A stretch of 64,000 nucleotides of DNA from Nocardioides humilatus (GTDB taxonomy: Bacteria > Actinomycetota > Actinomycetes > Propionibacteriales > Nocardioidaceae), in NCBI RefSeq assembly GCF_008373755.1, contig NZ_VUJV01000001.1:124001-188000 (forward strand), written 5' to 3'. Within the stretch, counting starts at the first letter, position 1. The number at the start of each line of letters is the position of its first letter. Positions 25,172 through 34,044 of the stretch are shown piece by piece. The position numbers and the translations under genes were made by a program. The notes below the pieces were generated by a model. That model had not been told where the DNA came from. It worked only from the letters and a program-made list of their open reading frames with translations, and searched no databases.

Positions 25172-25810
25172 CTAGTCGGCGAGGACCATCGTCGTGCCGA
25201 GGCCGACCATCATCAGGCCCCCGGTCGCGCCCAACCGGTCGAGGCGCTGCGGACGGCTCGAGAACCAGTCGCGGGCCTTGCTCGCCGCCAGCGCCCAGAT
25301 GCTGTCGGAGGTGATCGCCATGGCACCGAAGACGAGACCGAGGACGCCGAGCGCGATGCCCGGGTCACCGGCGTCGCTGGTGAACTGCGGCAGGAAGGCC
25401 ACGAAGAAGACGATCGTCTTGGGGTTGGTCGCGCCGACGATCACCCCGGTGCGCACCGAGCTCCAGGCCGTCGACGGCCGCGGCGGTGCGTCGGCGGTCG
25501 CCTCGAGCGCGAGCCGGGCGTCACCGCGGTGGCGGATCGCCTGGACGCCGAGGTAGATGACGTAAGCGGCGCCAATCAGCTTGATCGTCGTGTAGGCCGA
25601 CGCGGACGCGGCGACGACCGCTCCGAGTCCGACCGCGACCAGCGCCACCTGCACCATCAGCCCGATCCCGTTGCCGACGACCGACAGCAGCGCATCGCGC
25701 CGCCCGACGGTCAGGGCGCGACCGATGGTGAAGAGCAGACTCGGACCCGGCACCTGGATGAAGAGGATCGAGGCGACGAGGAAGGCGAGCCACTGGCTGG
25801 ACGACGGCAC
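25172..25810 (-). CDS. LysE/RhtB-family amino-acid exporter
   Basis: A 212-residue inner-membrane protein with six hydrophobic segments. The family motif region LFIQVPGPSLLFTIGRALTVGRRDAL near the N terminus (abbreviated) and GATNPKTIVFFVAFLPQF in the middle identify the LysE type. The exported compound is unknown. GTG 25810 gives the usual family length; the longer frame upstream runs through a dispersed repeat and is rejected. A GATGAT hexamer lies six bases before the GTG. Confidence 0.88.
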   Translation of the reverse strand: MPSSSQWLAFLVASILFIQVPGPSLLFTIGRALTVGRRDALLSVVGNGIGLMVQVALVAVGLGAVVAASASAYTTIKLIGAAYVIYLGVQAIRHRGDARLALEATADAPPRPSTAWSSVRTGVIVGATNPKTIVFFVAFLPQFTSDAGDPGIALGVLGLVFGAMAITSDSIWALAASKARDWFSSRPQRLDRLGATGGLMMVGLGTTMVLAD

Positions 25811-25847
25811 CGGCTCATCATCCCAGCCGGGCCGATCCCGGGCCAAT

Positions 25848-25885
25848 GGTTTCGAGGCTCGCAGCGCTCGCACCTCAACCAGCAG
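25848..25885. repeat. Dispersed GAGGCTCGC repeat, copy 4
   Basis: Reads GGTTTCGAGGCTCGCAGCG, then CTCGCACCTCAACCAGC. The centre AGCG differs from the TTCG of copy 3. It lies in the gap between the divergent LysE and SDR genes. Confidence 0.8.
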
Positions 25886-25887
25886 AA

Positions 25888-25901
25888 TGGAACACGTTCT
25901 A
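25888..25901. promoter_or_regulatory. KstR-like operator 1
   Basis: TGGAACACGTTCTA matches the KstR-type palindrome TAGAAC-N2-GTTCTA at all but one arm position. It lies immediately before the SDR -10 hexamer TACGCT (25903-25908), so binding would block transcription. Confidence 0.6.
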
Positions 25902-25916
25902 CTACGCTCGTCCCTC

Positions 25917-26759
25917 GTGAGCACCTACGCAGTGACCGGCGCCTCGTCCGGCATGGGCCGCGCTGTCGCGGAGAAGCTGACCGCCGCCGGTCACACCGTG
26001 ATCGACGTCGACATCGTCGACGCCACGGTCACGGCCGACCTCTCGACACCGCTCGGTCGCCGCAGCGCGGCCACCAAGGTGCTCGAGCTGTGCGGCGGCA
26101 CCCTGGACGGCGCGGTGATGGCGGCTGGAGTGGGGCCGGCCGCGGGCAACGTCCGACTGATCGCGGAGGTCAACTACTTCGGCGTGGTCGAGCTGCTCGA
26201 GGCGTGGCGTCCTGCGCTTGCCGCGGCCGACAAGGCCAAGGTCGTCGTCTTCTCCAGCAACTCCAGCTCGACCGTCCCGATGGTGCCGGGCCGGGCGGTG
26301 CGCGGGTTCTTGGAGGGCGACGTCGACAAGGTCGTCAAGGCACTGAAGATCGTCGGGAAGCAGGCGCCGACCTTCGCCTACGCGTCGAGCAAGATTGCGA
26401 TCAGCCGGTGGGTGCGCCGCAACGCCGTCCTCCCCGACTGGGCCGGAGCCGGGATCCGGCTCAACGCGATCGCGCCGGGCGCCGTACTCACTCCGTTGCT
26501 GGAGAAGCAGCTCGCATCCCCGGACGAGGCGAAGGCGATCAAGCGCTTCCCCGTGCCGATCGGTGGGTTCGGCAATGCCGGCCAGCTGGCCGACTGGGTC
26601 GTCTTCATGCTGTCGGAGGCGGGCGACTTCCTCTGCGGCAGCGTGCTCTTCGTCGACGGCGGGTCCGACGCGTGGTTCCGGGCGGACGACTGGCCGCGCG
26701 GGGTGCCCGCGTGGAGGCTCCGCAGCTACATGAAGCGGATGCGGGAGTTCCGCCGCTGA
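25917..26759 (+). CDS. Short-chain dehydrogenase, hydroxysteroid-dehydrogenase-like
   Basis: A 280-residue NAD(P)-dependent oxidoreductase. TGASSGMG binds the cofactor and YASSK is the catalytic Tyr/Lys motif; an insertion between the active-site Ser region and YASSK (residues about 125-155) is typical of 3-alpha-hydroxysteroid dehydrogenase-like members. The GTG start is eight bases after TACGCT. A KstR-like operator overlaps the promoter, which supports a role in steroid or terpenoid breakdown. The exact substrate is inferred. Confidence 0.85.
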   Translation: MSTYAVTGASSGMGRAVAEKLTAAGHTVIDVDIVDATVTADLSTPLGRRSAATKVLELCGGTLDGAVMAAGVGPAAGNVRLIAEVNYFGVVELLEAWRPALAAADKAKVVVFSSNSSSTVPMVPGRAVRGFLEGDVDKVVKALKIVGKQAPTFAYASSKIAISRWVRRNAVLPDWAGAGIRLNAIAPGAVLTPLLEKQLASPDEAKAIKRFPVPIGGFGNAGQLADWVVFMLSEAGDFLCGSVLFVDGGSDAWFRADDWPRGVPAWRLRSYMKRMREFRR

Positions 26760-26776
26760 GGTCTTAACCTGCCGAT

Positions 26777-27895
26777 GTGCAGAAGCAGACCGACGTCGTC
26801 GCCTACTTCGGGGAGGACCCGACCCGGGTCTACCAGCTGACGCAGTGGCTGCCGGTGCTGGAGGTGCTCGACCGCGAGCACCCGGTGCGGGTCGTGGTGC
26901 GCAACGCCGAGGTGGCTCGGCTGCTGCACGACCGTACGACGATCCCGGTGCTGCTCGCCGCGGGCTTCGACGAGCTGGCCAAGACCTACGAGACCCTCGA
27001 TGCCTCGGTCGTCCTCTACTGCAACAACTCCCGCACCAACGTCGACTCGCTGCTCAACCACCGCATGCTCCACGTGCACATCAACCACGGCGAGAGCGAC
27101 AAGCAGAGCATGGTGAGCAACAACGCCAAGGCCTACGACCGGGTGTTCGTCGCCGGGGAGGCGGCGGTGCAGCGTCACCTGACGCACCTGATGGAGTTCG
27201 ACGGCTCGACGCTCGTGCGCATCGGCCGTCCGCAGCTCGACCTGATCGGCCCCTCTCCCCTACCGCCGACCCCGCGGAGCACGGTGCTCTACGCACCCAC
27301 CTGGGAGGGCGACGCCGACTACAACGACTACACATCGGTCGACGTGCTCGGTCCGGCCATCGTCGAGGCGGTCCTCGCGCTGCCGGCCGTGCGGCTGGTC
27401 TACAAGCCGCACCCGAAGGTGACGACCAGCCTCACCCCGGCGATCGCGACCAACCACGCCGCGATCCTGCAGCGCATCGTCGAGGCCGCGGCAGCCGACC
27501 CCGAAGCGGGCCACATCTCCGTCACCGAGGGCGACATCCTGCCGGTGATGACGGGGTGCGACGCCATGATCACCGACGTCTCCTCGGTCGGCCTCGACTG
27601 GCTCTACCTGAAGACCGACAAGCCGATCCTCATCACCGACCGCGCCATCGACCGAGTGGCGCTGCTGCGCGACGTGCCCGTGAGCCGCTGCGCCGACATC
27701 ATCGACGTCACGACGATCGAGGCCCTCACCCGCGTCCTCGCCGCCCGGCTCGCCGACGACGAGCACCGTGCTGCTCGCGAGGAGACGCGGCGCCACTACT
27801 TCGACGACACCCAGGCGGGCGAGAGCACGACCCGCTTCACCGGCGCCATCGCCGACCTGGTGGCGCTGCGCCGGCGGCTCGTGCCGCCGAGCTAG
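26777..27895 (+). CDS. CDP-glycerol glycerophosphotransferase-like protein
   Basis: A 372-residue GT-B-like enzyme of the TagF/TagB group, which builds polyol-phosphate (teichoic acid) chains at the inner face of the membrane. The markers are HINHGESDK near the middle of the N-terminal half, VLYAPTWEGD, LVYKPHPKV and the C-terminal DAMITDVSSVGLDWLYL. No membrane helix is present. GTG 26777 is six bases after TAACCT. It follows the SDR by 17 bases but has its own -10. The acceptor cannot be told. Its stop overlaps the convergent gene by four bases. Confidence 0.87.
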   Translation: MQKQTDVVAYFGEDPTRVYQLTQWLPVLEVLDREHPVRVVVRNAEVARLLHDRTTIPVLLAAGFDELAKTYETLDASVVLYCNNSRTNVDSLLNHRMLHVHINHGESDKQSMVSNNAKAYDRVFVAGEAAVQRHLTHLMEFDGSTLVRIGRPQLDLIGPSPLPPTPRSTVLYAPTWEGDADYNDYTSVDVLGPAIVEAVLALPAVRLVYKPHPKVTTSLTPAIATNHAAILQRIVEAAAADPEAGHISVTEGDILPVMTGCDAMITDVSSVGLDWLYLKTDKPILITDRAIDRVALLRDVPVSRCADIIDVTTIEALTRVLAARLADDEHRAAREETRRHYFDDTQAGESTTRFTGAIADLVALRRRLVPPS

Positions 27896-28755
27896 AGCTT
27901 GTCGATGACGTCCTCGCGGAAGCGGGCGATGCCCTCGAGCTTGGCCTCGAGCGGGGCGTCCTGGCGGCAGTAGTACATCCACGGCATCGTCATGCAGAGC
28001 GTCACGCCGCCCTCGGAGGCGCGGGCGAAGTCGTCGGGCGTCAGCGCGTCGGTGAGCGCCGGCGCGACCTCGAAAGGTACGTCGCCCCGCCCCTGCTCCT
28101 CACGGAGCCGCCGGAGTCGCTGCGCGACCTCAACCGCCTCGTCGACCGTCGCCATGTCGCCGACCCAGCCGTCGTTGCGTGCCGCGCGCCGCAGCGCGAT
28201 GTCGGACAGACCGCCGACCCAGACCGGGATCGGAGCCGGTGGGTGCGGCCGCATGACGAGTCGGTCGCAGGAGTAGAACTCGCCCTCGAACTCGGTCCAG
28301 CCCGGCTTCCACAGCTCGCGCATGAGCGCGAGCCCCTCGTCGGTGCGGCGACCGCGCGTCGTGAAGTCCTGCTCGAGCAGATCGAACTCCTCGCGGCACC
28401 AGCCCACGCCGATGCCGAGTGCAACCCGACCACCCGACAGCGCAGCGGCCGTGCCCACGGCCTTGGCGACGACGTAGGGGTTGCGCATCGCCGAGACGTA
28501 GATCGAGGTGAAGAACTGCAGCCGGGTCGTGACCTGCGCCAGCGCACCGACCGTCACCCAGGGGTCCGGCCAGTCGACGTCCGGCTCCCAGCGACGCTTG
28601 CCGTCGGGCGTGTAGGGATAGGGCGTCGCGACCTCCTCGAGGTCGATCACGTGGTCGGCCAGGCTGAAGGCCCGGAACCCGTGCTCCTCCGCCGCGCGCG
28701 CCAGCGGCACGAGCTGGTCGACGGGTTGGTAGGCGGCCACCATGGCGAAGTCCAC
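27892..28755 (-). CDS. F420-type luciferase-like (LLM class) oxidoreductase
   Basis: A 287-residue TIM-barrel oxidoreductase of the luciferase-like superfamily. The features are FRAFSLADHVI near the start, the RNPYVVAKAVGTAAALSGGRVALGIGVGW region (abbreviated) and IPVWVGGLSDIALRRAAR. The TIGR03619-like layout suggests cofactor F420. GTG 28755 is six bases after TACGCT. A perfect KstR-like palindrome lies about 22-35 bases upstream of the GTG and is shared with the divergent reductase gene, so both are probably in one lipid or steroid regulon. Confidence 0.85.
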   Translation of the reverse strand: MDFAMVAAYQPVDQLVPLARAAEEHGFRAFSLADHVIDLEEVATPYPYTPDGKRRWEPDVDWPDPWVTVGALAQVTTRLQFFTSIYVSAMRNPYVVAKAVGTAAALSGGRVALGIGVGWCREEFDLLEQDFTTRGRRTDEGLALMRELWKPGWTEFEGEFYSCDRLVMRPHPPAPIPVWVGGLSDIALRRAARNDGWVGDMATVDEAVEVAQRLRRLREEQGRGDVPFEVAPALTDALTPDDFARASEGGVTLCMTMPWMYYCRQDAPLEAKLEGIARFREDVIDKL

Positions 28756-28776
28756 GCGCTCAGCGTAGTCATGAAG

Positions 28777-28790
28777 TAGAACATGTTCTA
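28777..28790. promoter_or_regulatory. KstR-like operator 2 (perfect palindrome)
   Basis: TAGAACATGTTCTA is a perfect 14-base palindrome of the KstR type. It ends on the A of the ATG of the plus-strand reductase gene and includes TAGAAC seven bases before that ATG, which may be its -10. For the minus-strand gene it occupies the -35 area. Confidence 0.7.
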
Positions 28791-30730
28791 TGTCGCAGTC
28801 GTTTGGTCACCTCCTGGCTCCCGGGCGGATCGGATCGATGGAGATCCGCAACCGGATCGTCATGTCGCCCATGGAGACCATGTACGGCACCCCCGACGGA
28901 TTGCCCTCCGCGCGGACCGTCGCCTATTTCGCCGCCCGCGCCGCAGGCGGGGTCGGGCTCATCACGGTCGGCGCGACGGGGATCGACCACCTGCACCCCG
29001 AGACACCCGGCGGCCTGCAGATCGGGTCCGACGCTGCGATCGCAGCGCACCGGACGCTGGTCGACGCCGTGCACGAGCACGGCGCGCGGATCCAGCCGCA
29101 GATCGTGCACGCCGGCCCCGACGGGCTGGGCCCGGAGATGCACGGCGTCACGTCGCTCGGCCCGTCCGTCATCCCGTCCTACCTGACCGGTCGGCCGTCC
29201 GCGGAGGCCACGAAGGAGCAGATCGCCGCGATCCTCGACCAGTTCCGGGCGGCGGCCGGCCGCGTGCGCGAGGCCGGGTACGACGGCATGGAGCTCCACG
29301 CCGCGCACGGCTACATGTTCCTCGGCTCCTTCCTCGCCCCCCAGCGCAACCGGCGGGGCGACCGCTACCGCGGCTCGTCGGTCGAGGGCCGCATCCGGGT
29401 CGTGCTCGAGGCACTCGAGGCGATCCGGAGCGAGGTGGGCGTGGACTTCCCGATCACCCTCCGGATCTCCGGCTACGAGCGCGTCGCCGGCGGGCGACCG
29501 GTCCACGACACCGCCTCGATCGCTCCCCTGCTCGTCGAGGCCGGCGTCGACGCCTTCCACGTCAGCGGCGGCGTGATCGACCGGCTCGTCACGGGCATGG
29601 TCAACGCCTCCGACCGCGGCGACGGTCTCAACGTCGGCGCGGCCGCAGCGGTCAAGGAAGCGGTCGACGTGCCGGTCATCGCGGTCGGTCGGCTGCACTC
29701 CCCCGAGCTGGCCGAGGCGGTACTCGCCGACGGGCGCGCCGACTTCGTGGCGCTCGGCCGGCCGCTGCTCGCCGACCCGGACCTGCCACGGAAGCTCACC
29801 GAGGGCGACAGCAGCCGCGTGCGGCAGTGCATCTCGTGCGAGAACTGCATAGACACGCTCGAGGAGAAGCTGGCGACCGAGTGCGCGGTCAACGCGCGCA
29901 CCGGCTACGAGCGCGAGCTCGTGCTCGTCCCCGCCGCACTGCCCCGCCGGGTCATGGTGATCGGCGGCGGGCCAGCGGGGCTCGAGGCGGTGCGCCTGGC
30001 CGACCGCGCGGGTCACGACGTCGTCCTGCTCGAGCGCGCGGATCACCTGGGCGGCGCGCTGGTCGCGGCATCCGCCGTCCATCCTGAGAACCGGCCCTAC
30101 CTCGACTGGCTGCTCGCCGAGGTCGAGCGGTCGGGTGTCGTCGTCCGGACCGGCACCGAAGCCGACGTCGACGCCGTGGTCGCCTTGGGTGCGACGACGG
30201 TCGTCGTGGCGACCGGTGGAGCGGTCGTCGTACCGGAGATCGCCGGGGCGGACCTGCCGCACGTCACGGTCGGCCTCGACCCGGAGCGGCTGCCCGACGG
30301 ACGCAGGGTGGTCGTGGTCGGTGGCCGCCTGGCGGCGGTGGAGTACGCCGAGGTGCTGGCCGCCCGCGGACAGCTGGTCTCGATCCTGGAGACCGGACCG
30401 GAGATCGGCGCGGAGTTCGGGTCCAAGCGACGCACCGAGCACTTCGACCGACTCGACCGCCTCGGCGTCACGGTGCACGTGGGCTGCCTCGTGGAGGCGA
30501 TCACGATCGACGGGGTGCGCTACACGCCCGCGCACGGGACCTCCCGCCAGCTGCCCGCCGACGCTGTGGTGCTGGCCGGAACGGTCGTGCCGGACACCTC
30601 GCTGGCCGACGCCATCGCCGAGCAACTTCCCGCAGTCGAGGTGCACACGATCGGCGACGCCGCTCTCGGGCTCGGACTGATCCGCGGAGCGACCGCCTCA
30701 GCGGCGCGCGTCTTGCAGTCGATGGGTTGA
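28790..30730 (+). CDS. Old yellow enzyme/2,4-dienoyl-CoA reductase-type flavoprotein
   Basis: A 646-residue multidomain reductase. An FMN-binding TIM barrel (about 1-340) is followed by the iron-sulfur motif CISCENC-x11-C, then a FAD/NAD(P) part with GGGPAGLEAVRLA and VVVGGRLAAVEYAEVLA. This is the architecture of NADPH-dependent 2,4-dienoyl-CoA reductase and related enoate reductases. The second dinucleotide motif reads GGRLAA, a weak GxGxxA. The start codon touches a KstR-like palindrome, which points to a role in fatty-acid or steroid side-chain reduction. Confidence 0.9.
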   Translation: MSQSFGHLLAPGRIGSMEIRNRIVMSPMETMYGTPDGLPSARTVAYFAARAAGGVGLITVGATGIDHLHPETPGGLQIGSDAAIAAHRTLVDAVHEHGARIQPQIVHAGPDGLGPEMHGVTSLGPSVIPSYLTGRPSAEATKEQIAAILDQFRAAAGRVREAGYDGMELHAAHGYMFLGSFLAPQRNRRGDRYRGSSVEGRIRVVLEALEAIRSEVGVDFPITLRISGYERVAGGRPVHDTASIAPLLVEAGVDAFHVSGGVIDRLVTGMVNASDRGDGLNVGAAAAVKEAVDVPVIAVGRLHSPELAEAVLADGRADFVALGRPLLADPDLPRKLTEGDSSRVRQCISCENCIDTLEEKLATECAVNARTGYERELVLVPAALPRRVMVIGGGPAGLEAVRLADRAGHDVVLLERADHLGGALVAASAVHPENRPYLDWLLAEVERSGVVVRTGTEADVDAVVALGATTVVVATGGAVVVPEIAGADLPHVTVGLDPERLPDGRRVVVVGGRLAAVEYAEVLAARGQLVSILETGPEIGAEFGSKRRTEHFDRLDRLGVTVHVGCLVEAITIDGVRYTPAHGTSRQLPADAVVLAGTVVPDTSLADAIAEQLPAVEVHTIGDAALGLGLIRGATASAARVLQSMG

Positions 30731-30744
30731 TCCCCGAGGGGGCT

Positions 30745-30763
30745 GCCGATCGCTACGATCGGC
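30745..30763. promoter_or_regulatory. Perfect palindrome over the cyclase -10
   Basis: GCCGATCG-CTA-CGATCGGC has 8-base arms and a 3-base spacer. The predicted -10 TACGAT (30754-30759) of the cyclase gene lies inside it. It may be an operator or, in RNA, a hairpin at the 3' end of the preceding gene; a small CCCC-GA-GGGG stem stands just before it. Confidence 0.5.
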
Positions 30764-30766
30764 GGC

Positions 30767-32149
30767 GTGGCGTTGTCGAACACCATGACCCTGCTGTTCA
30801 CCGACCTCGTCGGTTCCACAGCCATGGGCGACCGCTTGGGCGATGACGACGCCGAGACCGTGCGACGACGCTTCTTCCAGATCATCGAGGAAGCCGTCGA
30901 GCCGACCGGCGGCCGGATCGTGAAGACGCTCGGCGACGGGCACATGGTGGCCTTCGCGAGCGCGCTCGACGCGATCGGTTGTGCGATCGCGATCCAGGGC
31001 GGCGTCGACACCTACAACTCCGAGCACGGCGCCGAGACGATCGGCGTGCGGGTCGGCATCAACGCCGGTGACGTGACGGTCGAGGGCGACGACTACTTCG
31101 GCACGCCCGTCACGATCGCCAAGCGCCTCTGCGACTCCGCGGAGGGCGGCCAGATCCTGGTCTCGGGCCTCGTCGAGTCGCTGGTCGGCTCGCGGGGCGG
31201 CTTCGCCTTCCACAGCCTCGGCACCCTCGAGCTGCGGGGACTGTCACGACCGCAGTCCGCCAGCGAGGTCGTCTGGCGCGGCAGTGCCAGTCAGCCCGAC
31301 GGTGCCGCTCCCGCTCCCCCGGCCCGGCCGACTGCTCCAGCGGGCGGCAAACCGCCGAAGCGCTCCCGCCGAGGCGCCGTCATCGCCGCCGTCGTCGGAG
31401 TCGTCGCGCTCGCGGCGATCGCCACCGCTGTCGTGAAGGCCAACGACGACAACGACGCCAAGGACGACGCGCGGACGCCGTCCGATGTCCAGAGCCCCAC
31501 GCTCGGCAGCTCCACCGTCTCCGGAAAGAAGCTCGTCGACCTCATCAGCGAGCTGCCGACGATGGACTCGACCAGGGACTTCGACTTCGAGGTCGAGGCC
31601 GGCGACGTCGTACGCATCGACGCGACCCGACGCCAGGCCGACGTCGACCTGGTCGCCGAGCTCCGCGCGCCCGACGGGACGCTCATCGCCTTCGACGACG
31701 ACAGCGGGCCGGGCAACGAGCCCCAGATCTCAGCCAAGCTCCCCGAGGCCGGCTCCTACTCGGTCGTGGTCCGGATGTTCGCTCCGGAGACCAACGGCGG
31801 CTTCAACCTGACGGTCACCAAGCTCGCCCCCACCGCCGATGTGGGCACCAACCTGTCCTTCGGCGAGTTCACCGGCGACGGCGGGGTGTTCGAGACCCCC
31901 GTCGACCTCACCGAGGGCCAGTCGATCTCCGTGGTGACCTTCTCCGAGCCGGTCAACATCGCAGACCTGTTCCTCGAGCTGATCGGCCCCGACGGGCAGG
32001 TCGTCGCGAGCGACGACGACTCGGGCGAATACTCCAACCCGCTCATCAAGGACTACGAGGTCCCCTCGAGCGGCACCTACACGATCCGGATCCACCCGGT
32101 CGAAGATGCCGACGCGGGGGCGTTCTGGGTGCGGGTCGACCAGGCCTGA
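30767..32149 (+). CDS. Membrane class III nucleotidyl cyclase with extracellular PPC-like repeats
   Basis: A 460-residue protein. The cytosolic N-terminal cyclase domain (1-170) has the metal Asp residues D13 (FTDLVGST) and D57 (LGDG), K53, and R120; the usual transition-state Asn is replaced by Thr116 in GTPVTIAKR. A Pro-rich linker leads to one membrane helix (about 204-223). Outside are two beta-sandwich repeats of the bacterial pre-peptidase C-terminal type (about 265-350 and 365-458). It could convert an external signal into cAMP or cGMP. Whether the changed residue lowers activity is open. Confidence 0.85.
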   Translation: MALSNTMTLLFTDLVGSTAMGDRLGDDDAETVRRRFFQIIEEAVEPTGGRIVKTLGDGHMVAFASALDAIGCAIAIQGGVDTYNSEHGAETIGVRVGINAGDVTVEGDDYFGTPVTIAKRLCDSAEGGQILVSGLVESLVGSRGGFAFHSLGTLELRGLSRPQSASEVVWRGSASQPDGAAPAPPARPTAPAGGKPPKRSRRGAVIAAVVGVVALAAIATAVVKANDDNDAKDDARTPSDVQSPTLGSSTVSGKKLVDLISELPTMDSTRDFDFEVEAGDVVRIDATRRQADVDLVAELRAPDGTLIAFDDDSGPGNEPQISAKLPEAGSYSVVVRMFAPETNGGFNLTVTKLAPTADVGTNLSFGEFTGDGGVFETPVDLTEGQSISVVTFSEPVNIADLFLELIGPDGQVVASDDDSGEYSNPLIKDYEVPSSGTYTIRIHPVEDADAGAFWVRVDQA

Positions 32150-32261
32150 CCCCCGCGGTGTGAGCCGTCGGACAGTTCCTACCCGCGGGGCTGCGCGGCG
32201 GGGTACTTTCGATCCCGGCGCTCGGGGCCGCTTCTGGTTCACGAGAGCATGGGGTGCAGTG

Positions 32262-34016
32262 ATGAGCGGACAGCTCGCGAAGAAGTCGTTGGTCCGGATC
32301 ACGGCGATCGCACTGGCGGTCGCGACACTGACGGCAGCCGGCCCCGGCCACGACGCCGCCGCCGATCCGGCACCGGGCTCCTCTGTCGTCAACGGGCTGC
32401 ACGTGTCGGGCGCCTACCTCCTCGATGGCAACAGCCTGGCCGTCCAGCTCCGTGGCGCCGACCTGATGAGCAGCGAGTACGCCTGCAGCGGCGGCTGGGG
32501 CTTCGTCGCTGGGCTCGACGACGCGGCGAGCCGCGAGAACGTCCTCGACGCCATGGAGACGTGGGGCATCAACTCCGTCCGCGTGCCCCTCAACTCCGAC
32601 TGCTGGTTCGGCACGAAGCCCCAGCTCGCCGGCAACCCGTGGGTCGGGGCGCCGTACCGGACCGAGATGACGACCTGGATCAACCAGATCACTTCGCGCG
32701 GCATGGTCGCGATCGCCGACCTGCACTGGGCCGCCCCCGACGGGCACCTCGCCACTGGACAGTCCTCGATGGCCGACGCCGACACGTCCGTCCAGTTCTG
32801 GAGCGAGCTCGCCCTGGAGTTCGGCGGCGACAGCAACGTCGTCTTCGACCTCTTCAACGAGCCCTACCTCAACCGCGAGTTCGAGGAGGGCGCGAGCGCA
32901 CCCGGTAGCGACATCACCGACATCGACTCGGCGTGGGACTGCTGGGCCAACGGCTGCACCGCCACCTGGTACGACGCGTCGCAGAGCCCGACCAACCAGA
33001 CCTACGAGGTCGCCGGCATGCAGGACCTGATCGACGCCGTACGTAACGAGGGAGCGACCAACGTGCTCCTCATCTCGGGCCTGCAGTACTCGCAGTACTT
33101 CGACCGACTGTCGGGGTCCACGCTCCCGGTGACGGATTGGATGGACAACATCGCGATCTCGTTCCACGCCTACCCGGGCAACACCTGCGGCCTCGACGAC
33201 AACCCGTGCCGCAGCGACCTCGTCAACGTGTCGACCTTCCACCCGTTGATCGTCGGCGAGTACGGACGCTCCGACTGCAAGACCACCGGCATCGACAACT
33301 TCCTCGACTGGGCCGACGTCTATGGCATCAGCTATTTGGGCTGGCAGTGGCTGCCGCTCGACGGAGTGCCGTGCAACAACGGCGGCAAGTACACGCTGAC
33401 CGACGACGCGCAGACCGGGGCACCGAGCAAGACCGGCCTCGCCGTCAAGAACCACTACCTCGAGCGCAGCTGGCAAGACACCACCACCCAGATCACGACC
33501 GCCTTCCTGCCGACCGGGCTGGCCGGCACGAAGTACCGCACCGACCTCACGGCGGCCGGCGGCACGCCGAAGTACAAGTGGTCGTTCGCAGGCGGAACGC
33601 TGCCGCCCGGCCTCAAGCTGCAGTCCAAGGGCCGGCTCTCAGGGACGCTCGCCAACCCCGGCTCGTGGGTCTTCTACCTCCAGGTGACCGACAACTCGAC
33701 CCCCGTGAAGTTCACCGACACCCAGGTCTTCGTCTTCGACGTGGATCCGATGTTCATCACGACGACCAGCCTCTTCGAGGGCTACGTGGGCCAGAAGTAC
33801 ACGACGAAGCTCACGGCCCAAGGCGGCAAGTCCGCCCGGAAGTGGACGGTTCTCACGGGCGCGCTGCCTGCCGGCCTCAAGCTGAGCTCCTCCGGCACGC
33901 TGAGCGGCCGGCCCACGACGATCGGCGTCCACCACTTCACTGTGCGTCTGACCGACGGGACCAAGCCGACCGCCAACACCGCCACCCAGGACCTCGAGAT
34001 CACGATCAATCCGTAG
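32262..34016 (+). CDS. Secreted GH5-type glycoside hydrolase with two Ig-like domains
   Basis: A 584-residue exported enzyme. A signal peptide (about 1-35) precedes a GH5-like barrel with acid/base E200 in DLFNEP and nucleophile E333 in VGEYG. Two C-terminal domains (about 401-490 and 495-584) share the pattern GLAGTKYRTDLTA/GYVGQKYTTKLTA, then LPPGLKL or LPAGLKL, which marks putative-Ig (He_PIG-like) repeats. It probably cuts a beta-linked glucan outside the cell. The leader holds a TACTTT -10-like hexamer and an inverted repeat CCCCGCGG/CCGCGGGG. Confidence 0.87.
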   Translation: MSGQLAKKSLVRITAIALAVATLTAAGPGHDAAADPAPGSSVVNGLHVSGAYLLDGNSLAVQLRGADLMSSEYACSGGWGFVAGLDDAASRENVLDAMETWGINSVRVPLNSDCWFGTKPQLAGNPWVGAPYRTEMTTWINQITSRGMVAIADLHWAAPDGHLATGQSSMADADTSVQFWSELALEFGGDSNVVFDLFNEPYLNREFEEGASAPGSDITDIDSAWDCWANGCTATWYDASQSPTNQTYEVAGMQDLIDAVRNEGATNVLLISGLQYSQYFDRLSGSTLPVTDWMDNIAISFHAYPGNTCGLDDNPCRSDLVNVSTFHPLIVGEYGRSDCKTTGIDNFLDWADVYGISYLGWQWLPLDGVPCNNGGKYTLTDDAQTGAPSKTGLAVKNHYLERSWQDTTTQITTAFLPTGLAGTKYRTDLTAAGGTPKYKWSFAGGTLPPGLKLQSKGRLSGTLANPGSWVFYLQVTDNSTPVKFTDTQVFVFDVDPMFITTTSLFEGYVGQKYTTKLTAQGGKSARKWTVLTGALPAGLKLSSSGTLSGRPTTIGVHHFTVRLTDGTKPTANTATQDLEITINP

Positions 34017-34044
34017 CGAGTCAACGTCGCCGACGTGCCAGGGC

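Noticed and set aside
28769-30646. A 625-codon minus-strand frame opposite the old-yellow-enzyme-type gene.
   Set aside because: Antisense shadow without domains; the plus strand has FMN, iron-sulfur and FAD motifs.
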